Source: Fallopia convolvulus (taxonomy: Eukaryota; Streptophyta; Magnoliopsida; Caryophyllales; Polygonaceae). From it: a stretch of DNA of 64,000 bases. Below the pieces are notes generated by a model that saw nothing but the letters and a program-made list of their open reading frames with translations, ran no database searches and was not told where the DNA came from. Where the stretch lies: positions 32,903,795 through 32,967,794 of the forward strand of contig OZ024730.1 of assembly GCA_964016875.1 (NCBI GenBank). Direction: 5' to 3'. A program made the translations under genes and the position numbers. The number at the start of each line of letters is the position of its first letter. Position 1 is the first letter of the stretch. Positions 57,770 to 64,000 of the stretch are shown one piece after another.

Positions 57770-59915
57770 TTTGTAGGCATTATTCGCTTGAGTCACTGAA
57801 CTTGGTCCTTTGTCTTCTATCAGTATGCCCGGTATTCCTACATATGGGTTAGTGAAATCCGAAAACCAAGGTGGTCTGGACTCCTCTTGATTACACCCTT
57901 GCATGTGGGACTCGATGGTGGGCCAATGAGGTTCGGTAGGGACTTGTATGAAATTCTCGTCCGTTTTGGTAGTTGAAGAAGGCTCGGTAGGATCAGATAT
58001 GTCGAGTTCTGGCTGGGTCAACTCGGTTTGTGCAACCGTAGTTGGGTCATTGGCTTTTTTATCCAAGCTGAACTCCACGCGTTCTTCTCCGATATCAAAA
58101 GTGAGAAGTCCTTTTCGCACATCGACCCTAGCACCTGCCGTGGCTAAGAATGGTCTGCCTAGGATGATGGGGACGTGAGGATCTTCAGGCATGTCGAGGA
58201 TGATGAAATCATTCGGTATAAAGAATTTCCCGATTTGAATAGGATAGTCATCTACGACTCCTGTGGCTTTGACGCATGATCCGTCTGCCATGTAGAGATT
58301 CATATCTACAGGCTCCAGTGGTCCCATGTTGGTTTTAGACCAGATTGAGAGAGGAAGTAAACTGGCACTGGCTCCCAGATCAAATAAAGCTTTGAACTTG
58401 TGGTCGCCTATGCCAATCGTTATTGCAAATCTCCCTAGGTCTCCTAACTTTTCTGGTAAAGCTATAGATCAGACTTCATCCTGCAACTCTGTAATGGATC
58501 TTTTCCTGCCAAGAATATCTTTCAAGAATTTTGTGTAGGCCGGCATTTCGATTAGGGCCTCAGCGAATGGGATGGAAATATTAAGCCCTGAAGAATATTT
58601 ACGAAACGCTTGAACTTACTCTCAATAGAGTCCACATATTTCTTAGTGGGAAATGGAAGAGATTTCACCATTCTCGGGACCAAGTTAGGCTCGAGAGGTG
58701 ATGCTACTGGGTCGACACTAGGGTCGTTGGGTACGCTCGGCGGGTCGTTACCGACCCTAATGGGGTCGTTAACTACCATGGGATGGAGAGGATAGCTCAG
58801 ATTAGAAAACTTACCTGGATTAGGGTCGTTGACGACCATGGGAGCCTCGTCGCCATGTTGTCCCAGTTCGGTACTCGCCCTCGTTGGCTCGTTACCGAGC
58901 TGAACTGTGGCATCCTCTTCAGTCTTGTCTTTAGCCTGGACACGCTCCGGTAGTGTCTTGCCGCTCCTAAGGTGTACTGCTGCTATCTGTCCTTTAGGGT
59001 TCATTTCGGGACAGCCCGGAAGTTGCCCTTGTGGCCTCGGAATCTGTGCAGCAAGGTTCCCTAGTGTGGAATCAACATTCTTCTTCCATACATCAAACTC
59101 TCCCCATCTTTTATTTTGGTGGTTAAGGTTGGATTGAACTTCATTAACTTTATTGTGGACTCCATTAATGCTTTCCAGTAACCCTTGTACCCATGATGGT
59201 TGCTCCTGATGGCCTGGAGGTCGATAAGGCGCATGTCGTCTATCCGGTGGAGGCGCTGTATAGCTTGGATTTGGATTTTGATTGCCCCATGTCTGATAGT
59301 TGTTTGACATGTCAAAATTACTAGGCTGATTCCTGTATGGGCCTCTCATGTAATTCATTTCAGCAATTGTCTTAGCGGCTCTTACCTACTCTATTTTAGT
59401 GCAAGCAGAAATACTATGGGTAGAAGAGCCACACTCTTGACAGGGTTGAGAGGATTTCAGGAAACTTACTTGCTTCTTCAGGCGGTTGACCTCGTCAAGT
59501 AGAAATTGATTTTTAACATCTGGGTCAACTTCTTCTCGGTTAGGCACGTAGAGACGTTTCTGGGGCTGTGGAGTTTGATGGGTTCCATACATGGCATCAT
59601 AATTGGATAGCTTATCCAGCAATTCCCATGCAGCCGTAGGGTCCATCTCTATAAAACCGCACGCTGTATGCGTGTTGATGCGGTTCTTGGTCTCAACGTT
59701 GATACCCTGGAAAAAGATTTCTTAAAGAACATATAAAGGTTTCCCATGAGTGGGGCACTATCTAAGCATTTCTTTAAATCTTTCCCATGTTTCAACAAAA
59801 GTCTCATTAGGCAGCTGGTGATAGGAGGTGATGCGCTTCCTCAGCTCCGTTGTCTTGGCAGGAGGGAAGAATTTTGTAAGAAATTGATCATACAAGTTCT
59901 TCCAAGTTCTTCCAA
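57716..59915 (-). pseudogene. Athila gag-protease, 5'-truncated, broken
   Basis: The gag core appears as DQFLTKFFPPAKTTELRKRI and LPNETFVETWERFKEM (about 59890-59770), then stops. The C-terminal gag (59646-59386) has DPTAAWELLDKLSNYDAMYG and a CQECGSSTHSISAC zinc-knuckle-like motif. A TAG (59386-59388) precedes an Asn/Gln/Pro-rich stretch, then IAAVHLRSGKTLPE. A repeated VxNDPxx heptad lies near 58830-58700. After a frameshift near 58550 the protease shows ALFDLGASASLLPLSIW (D-L-G, about 58390) and VPIILGRPFLATAGARVDV. The 5' half of gag, PBS and leader are deleted. Confidence 0.82.
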
Positions 59916-60129
59916 ATTCTTCCGTCCTTCACCATAGCACTCCAAATTTAGCTTCAAAAAGCACCGTTTCCTTGCTAAAACCTACAAAAATACACAAAAC
60001 GGAGTAGCTTCCATACTTTTCACAAAATATGCAAAACCATCCAAAAACACACAAAACTAACCCTACACTTATCAAAACTAGTCCTAATAAACTAAGAAAA
60101 CCTACTAAAACCTACAACAAAAACACGAA
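59916..60129 (-). mobile_element. 5' LTR remnant of the Athila-type element
   Basis: 214 bases matching 52393-52605 of the 3' LTR ('ttcttccgtccttcac' to 'acacgaa'). It is joined directly to gag coding sequence, so one deletion removed about 1 kb of LTR plus the PBS and leader. Confidence 0.85.
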
Positions 60130-61230
60130 AACTGTGCATTCCGAACTCGTACGTGAGGCATCTATTGCTCAAGGAAGCTTTTGATGGCCGAGGCCACTTT
60201 GGCATAGCCAAAACCCTAGTAGCACTTTGTGAGCACTTTTTCTTGCCCCACATGGCATCGGATGTTCACAAGTATTGCTGCGGTTGTGTGCCGTGCCAAA
60301 CTTCTAAATCGAGGTCACTACCTCATGGCCTCTACACGCCCTTGCCAATTCCGGATATCCCGTGGGAAGATCTCTCCATGGATTTTATTACGGGCCTTCC
60401 GATGATAAGGCGCGGTACTGATTTGTTTTTGTGATTGTGGATCGCTTGTCCAAAATGGCTCACTTCGTGCCATGCAAAGGAACAACAATGCGACCGAAAT
60501 CGCAAAATTGTTCTTTGAACATGTCGTCAAGCTACATGGTGTACCTAGAACTATTGTCAGTGATAGGGACACCAAGTTTTGTAGCCATTTTTGGAGGACG
60601 CTATGGGGAAAGCTAGATATGCAATTACTTTTTTCTACCTCTTATCATCCCCAAACCGATGGTCAAACTGAGGTGACCAATCGGACATTGGGCAACCTTT
60701 TTCGGACGGTGCTCAAACACAGCCAACGCTGGTGGGAGGATCTCATTCCTTTTTTTGAGTTTTCCTATAATAGGTCCAAACACTCAGCGATGAAGAAAAC
60801 ACCCTTCGAGATTGTCTACGACCTCAACCCGCTTTCCCAATGGATTTGGTCCCCCGGCCTTTGAAAAATGGCGAGCACATCGACGCGGCCAACCGCGCCA
60901 ATGCCATACGCCGCTTGCATGAGCGGACTCGGATTCAGTTGGAGCGCCGAGCTGTGCAATACGAGGCGCAACACAACAAGGGCCGCCTGCGTCTCATTTT
61001 CAACCCCGGAAATCTCGTTTGGATGCATCTTCGCAAGGACCGTTTTCTAAACGCACGGAAAACCATGCTTCATCAACGAGGAGACGGTCCTTTCAAGGTC
61101 TTAGAGCGCATTGGAGACAATGCGTACAAGATCGACCTCCAAGGCAAGTTTTTGGTTCGTTCCACTATCATTGTTGCCGATCTCTCCCCTATGTCGAGCC
61201 TGCTTATGAGGAAACGGGGACGTTTCCCAA
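60130..61230 (+). pseudogene. Chromovirus-like integrase
   Basis: The zinc-binding region is GHFGIAKTL, then HKYCCGCVPCQTSK. The core has DLSMDFITGLP (first Asp), then a TGA (60432) and FVIVDRLSKMAHFVPC. IVSDRDTKF (second Asp) and YHPQTDGQTEVTNRTLG (Glu) follow. The C-terminal domain is RGDGPFKVLERIGDNAYKID. Frame changes near 60175, 60440 and 60860 break it. No chromodomain is visible before the LTR. Confidence 0.82.
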
Positions 61231-61231
61231 C

Positions 61232-61245
61232 CAAGTGGGGGAGGG
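61232..61245 (+). other. Polypurine tract of the chromovirus-like element
   Basis: aagtgggggaggg immediately before the LTR start TGATGCGACC. Confidence 0.75.
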
Positions 61246-62153
61246 TGATGCGACCCCTACCTTGGATGCTAGCTAGGAGGCCGAGTCTTTCACACTACGC
61301 TCAGATGGCCCTGTCATCCGTGCCAAGGCTCGGGCCATCGAGACCACGACACAATCTCTTGTGTCAAGCCTATCCGTAGGCCACGACACGCTCCTCGTCG
61401 CGCCGACGCACACAACCATGTGCGTCCTCGGCGTCGAGGAACCTCAAGCCGAGCCCTCGGTACCAACCTCATCACGTTGGCACCGTCGGACTCGACCCTT
61501 GCACCGGACCAGACTATCGTGCCAAGCATCGGCACCGTATCGCAACTTGAGGTTCAAGTTCCCCTCAGCCTGCGTCGCGCACCAGTGTCGTAGTCCTTGC
61601 CAGCGCCCGTGACATCGTCCGTGTCTTGACCTCTCCGCGCCGCGCCAGACTTGCGATGGCCGTGTCTTGACATCCCGGTGCCGACCACGGACGACCTATC
61701 CATTTTCACTAATTTTAGCATGTTTTCTAATTCTGAACATTACTATTGTTGATTTTACGTATTTAGAAAGCCTTTTTTGGGCCTTGCGCCGATGGGCTTA
61801 GACTTGCGCCGTTGGGCCTAGCTTGCATGCTAGCCCTAGGCGTGCCATTAGGCTTTCTAGTTTACTTTCCCTTTCCACACCTATATATGGTGCTTATGTT
61901 TGTTCTTTCATTCCCAACACACATTTAGGGTTTAATGTAGTTGAGGTTTGCTCCTTATTTCACCCTTGTGCTTGCGCCGCCCCTCAATTACCATTCAAAG
62001 CTCGTGTTTTTCATTGTTTGTTCTTACGTGTTCTTGCATACTAGATCATTCCAATGGTGATTCGAGTCCATTAAATTATTCCGCCGCCTACTCTCGAGAC
62101 CTACTACTCAAACAACGCATTGACCCGTCGGGTCCCGTAACGAGGTCGCATCA
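61246..62153 (+). mobile_element. 3' LTR of the chromovirus-like element (908 bp)
   Basis: Starts TGATGCGACCCC after a polypurine tract and ends GGTCGCATCA. A TATA box, CTATATATGG, lies near 61882. Its ends match those of the 2-kb element at 22622, but the middle does not. Short frames inside are not genes. Its partner LTR is not in the window. Confidence 0.85.
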
Positions 62154-62179
62154 ATGCCATTGTAAGAACGAGACCTGTA

Positions 62180-63624
62180 TCTTATTAAAGCAAAAACTAC
62201 TTTGGTTCCAAGCAATAGTTAGATATTAGGATTAGATTTTAAAATAATTAAAACAAACTACAGTAATAGCAGATGTCGTTTAAAAAAAATCTTTTGCCTA
62301 ATTGAGAAAGAGAAATAATGGGAGATTTAATCAAGCTGATGTCGGTTCTTTTTTAAGAAAAGTTCCTTTTGTTTAATTAAAAAGATAAAAATGGGTTGTT
62401 ATAAGTTGGTTTGATTTTTATAAAAAAAACTAGATCTTATGGATGTTACATCAATATACTATAACTAAAGTCGAATCACTCAATCCTATGTGTCAATCAC
62501 TATGCCACCTAAGCAAATTAATTTTTACACTGCCCATCTAAATCTTCAAATATTACTTAATTCTACCACATTATAATTTTCAAATACTATTTAATTAAGT
62601 TACTTTACTTATTGGTGATTTGTCATATTATACTTACATTTTCTAATCATAGTATCTAAAAAAATATTTTGTTATAAAATGTATTAATTCTCTAAGATCA
62701 ATGTATATAAAATCATTACTATATCTTTCTTAATTAGCTTACATCTATGTAACTTTTTAACATCAATCAATATAAAATAATAGTATTTAATTATTTAGAT
62801 CAATTTTCTTCAGTAATTATTAAATAATTGTATTTTTAACATCAATTTATATGAAATAATTTCATAAAACAATATCTAACATGCACGTAACTTTGTAAGA
62901 TCAATATATATTAAATAATTATATTTTACGATCAATTTATATTAAATAATTACATAAAAATAACTTTTGAATTTTTATGTAAAATGATTGTTTCTATATT
63001 AAATATATGTGTACATCCCTATAGTTTCAATATTATTTTTTCTTCTCATTCACTAAATAAATATCTCAAATGTGAAAAATAATAAGATAATTAAAGTCAA
63101 ATCCATATATCCTATTTGTCATAACCTTAACTAGGCCACAAACCGCATATGAGCCCAAACTATACTACAATGTATCGTCGAATGAACCACTTACTCCTAA
63201 GTGTTCAAATGAAAGTTCATCCTATATAATGATGATAATGGAGACAGACTTATAGAAAATCAACTTTTCACTTCCAATTCCAAAAAACTTTGAAGCACGA
63301 AGAGGAAAACTGAGTTGTTTGCATATCCAATGCAAATCATTGCAATATTACAATATGAATTTTCTTTCTCAAACATTATTTTGAACATATTTTTCTTATT
63401 TTAGTCTTATAGTTATTTCAAACATATTTTCTTATTGGTTATTCTATTTAGTATTTGGAGCTTAAATTATCTGAAGTTACTAACATTAATTTTATATTTG
63501 ATTTATTTAAAAATAATTATTAATACACTTAAAATAAGTATGTATTTACAATAAGTATTTATTTACAGTAAGTATATCAAACAACTATTAAAGATCCCGT
63601 GCAGGGCACAGGTACATCAACTAG
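62180..63624 (+). mobile_element. Non-autonomous Helitron, 1445 bp, precise ends
   Basis: Inserted between A (62179) and T (63625). The 5' end is TCTTATTAAAGC. The 3' end has the hairpin CCCGTGCAGGGCACAGG, then TACATCAACTAG. The inside is AT-rich with no Rep/helicase frame and several 'agatcaat(a/t)tatatnaaataat' phrases. Confidence 0.85.
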
Positions 63625-63867
63625 TATCTTGTTAAAAAAAACTCGTTTTTATCAAGCATATTACATATCTTGTTATATGTTTTCATGTGCTTCAAACTTT
63701 TTTATTACTATGTTGGGAAATCTTGTATGAAATAAAATGAATCTAGGATTCATATTGTTCTAGATTTAATGACATGTTATTTCTAGTCGTACTTAGGTTG
63801 ACAACAATTAAAATGACACGAAGGCTAGCACAAAATGGAGTGTCATCCTTACTATCGGATTCCCTTC

Positions 63868-64000
63868 ATTCTTTTAAGAACTCGTTATATTCAGTTAAAA
63901 TTGTTCATTCTTATAAGAAATCATCATATTACATTAGAATCGTTCATTCTTATAAGAAATCGTTACTTTAGAATCATTCATTCTTATAAGAAATCGTCAT
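63868..64000 (+). repeat. Short tandem repeat running off the window
   Basis: 'cattcttataagaaatc' recurs at 63905, 63944 and 63977, with a variant at 63868; spacing is 33-39 bases. The array may go on past the end. No gene in 63625-64000. Confidence 0.6.

Larger units (their letters stand above)
51452..60129 (-). mobile_element. Athila-type Ty3/Gypsy element lacking pol
   Basis: Read on the - strand: a truncated 5' LTR (60129-59916) fused to the middle of gag, gag-protease (to 57716), a 573-bp tandem duplication in place of RT, RNase H and integrase, the Athila 'ORF1' downstream gene (55928-54348), a 1.7-kb non-coding spacer, PPT and 3' LTR (52610-51452, also truncated). It is inserted in the chromovirus-like element. 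Both ends have lost sequence, so no target duplication is preserved. It is peppered with GTTAAC-based motifs. Confidence 0.82.
48858..62153 (+). mobile_element. Chromovirus-like Ty3/Gypsy element, 5'-truncated and split
   Basis: The order on the + strand is protease (about 49015), RT, RNase H (to 51451), a large insertion (51452-60129), integrase, PPT and 3' LTR. The two halves join within the RNase H/integrase interval with roughly 40 bases of the expected coding sequence missing. RT and integrase style (GDEWKTAFKTK, LYEWLVMPFGLT, YKIDLQGKF..VADLSP) suggest a CRM/Reina-type chromovirus; I cannot decide the clade. No 5' LTR or gag is recognised upstream. Confidence 0.75.

Overview
This window is nuclear DNA from a flowering plant, most likely a eudicot. 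It is AT-rich, its genes are split by GT-AG introns, and almost every class of plant transposable element is present. I cannot name the species. Only two ordinary host genes are visible. One is a seven-exon gene for a C2H2 zinc-finger/coiled-coil protein of the ZNF830 (CCDC16) family, on the + strand at 27993-31825. The other is a six-exon gene for a secreted GH28 polygalacturonase, on the - strand at 33043-35779. They are convergent and about 1.2 kb apart. Both can be spliced by eye into uninterrupted reading frames (319 and 467 codons), and each has a recognisable TATA element upstream.

Everything else is mobile or decayed mobile DNA. From 1 to 10534 lies a Tat-lineage Ty3/Gypsy element on the - strand: LTR, PBS, gag, protease, RT, two RNase H domains and integrase, then a 47-bp tandem array, then an extra antisense ORF. 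It sits in the edge of a CACTA (En/Spm-type) transposon at 10535-14215. From about 14.9 to 27.2 kb comes a dense patchwork: a Helitron with a tandem array of 5' ends, a foldback MITE, a solo Athila-type LTR, and a four-level nest. In the nest a Helitron holds a Helitron, which holds a Helitron, which holds a 2-kb LTR element. A MULE-like element follows.

Beyond the two genes come a short Helitron (37286-37755), an inverted-repeat element with a minisatellite core (about 38.3-39.9 kb), and a second copy of the foldback MITE (40250-40527). A decayed Ty1/copia element is interrupted by a 5'-truncated LINE with a 16-bp target duplication (41597-43635). A probable solo LTR, a copia gag remnant and an LTR remnant precede a chromovirus-like Ty3/Gypsy element on the + strand (protease from about 49 kb to the 3' LTR ending at 62153). 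That element is split in its RNase H/integrase interval by an Athila-type element on the - strand (51452-60129) that has lost its pol domains. A precise 1.4-kb Helitron (62180-63624) ends the annotated part.

No novel host defence or metabolic system was found. The best leads are structural: the nested Helitrons, the Helitron 5'-end array, and a GTTAAC palindrome placed in 21-22 bp phase throughout the Athila-type element. All retroelement ORFs here carry stops or frameshifts and are annotated as pseudogenes.
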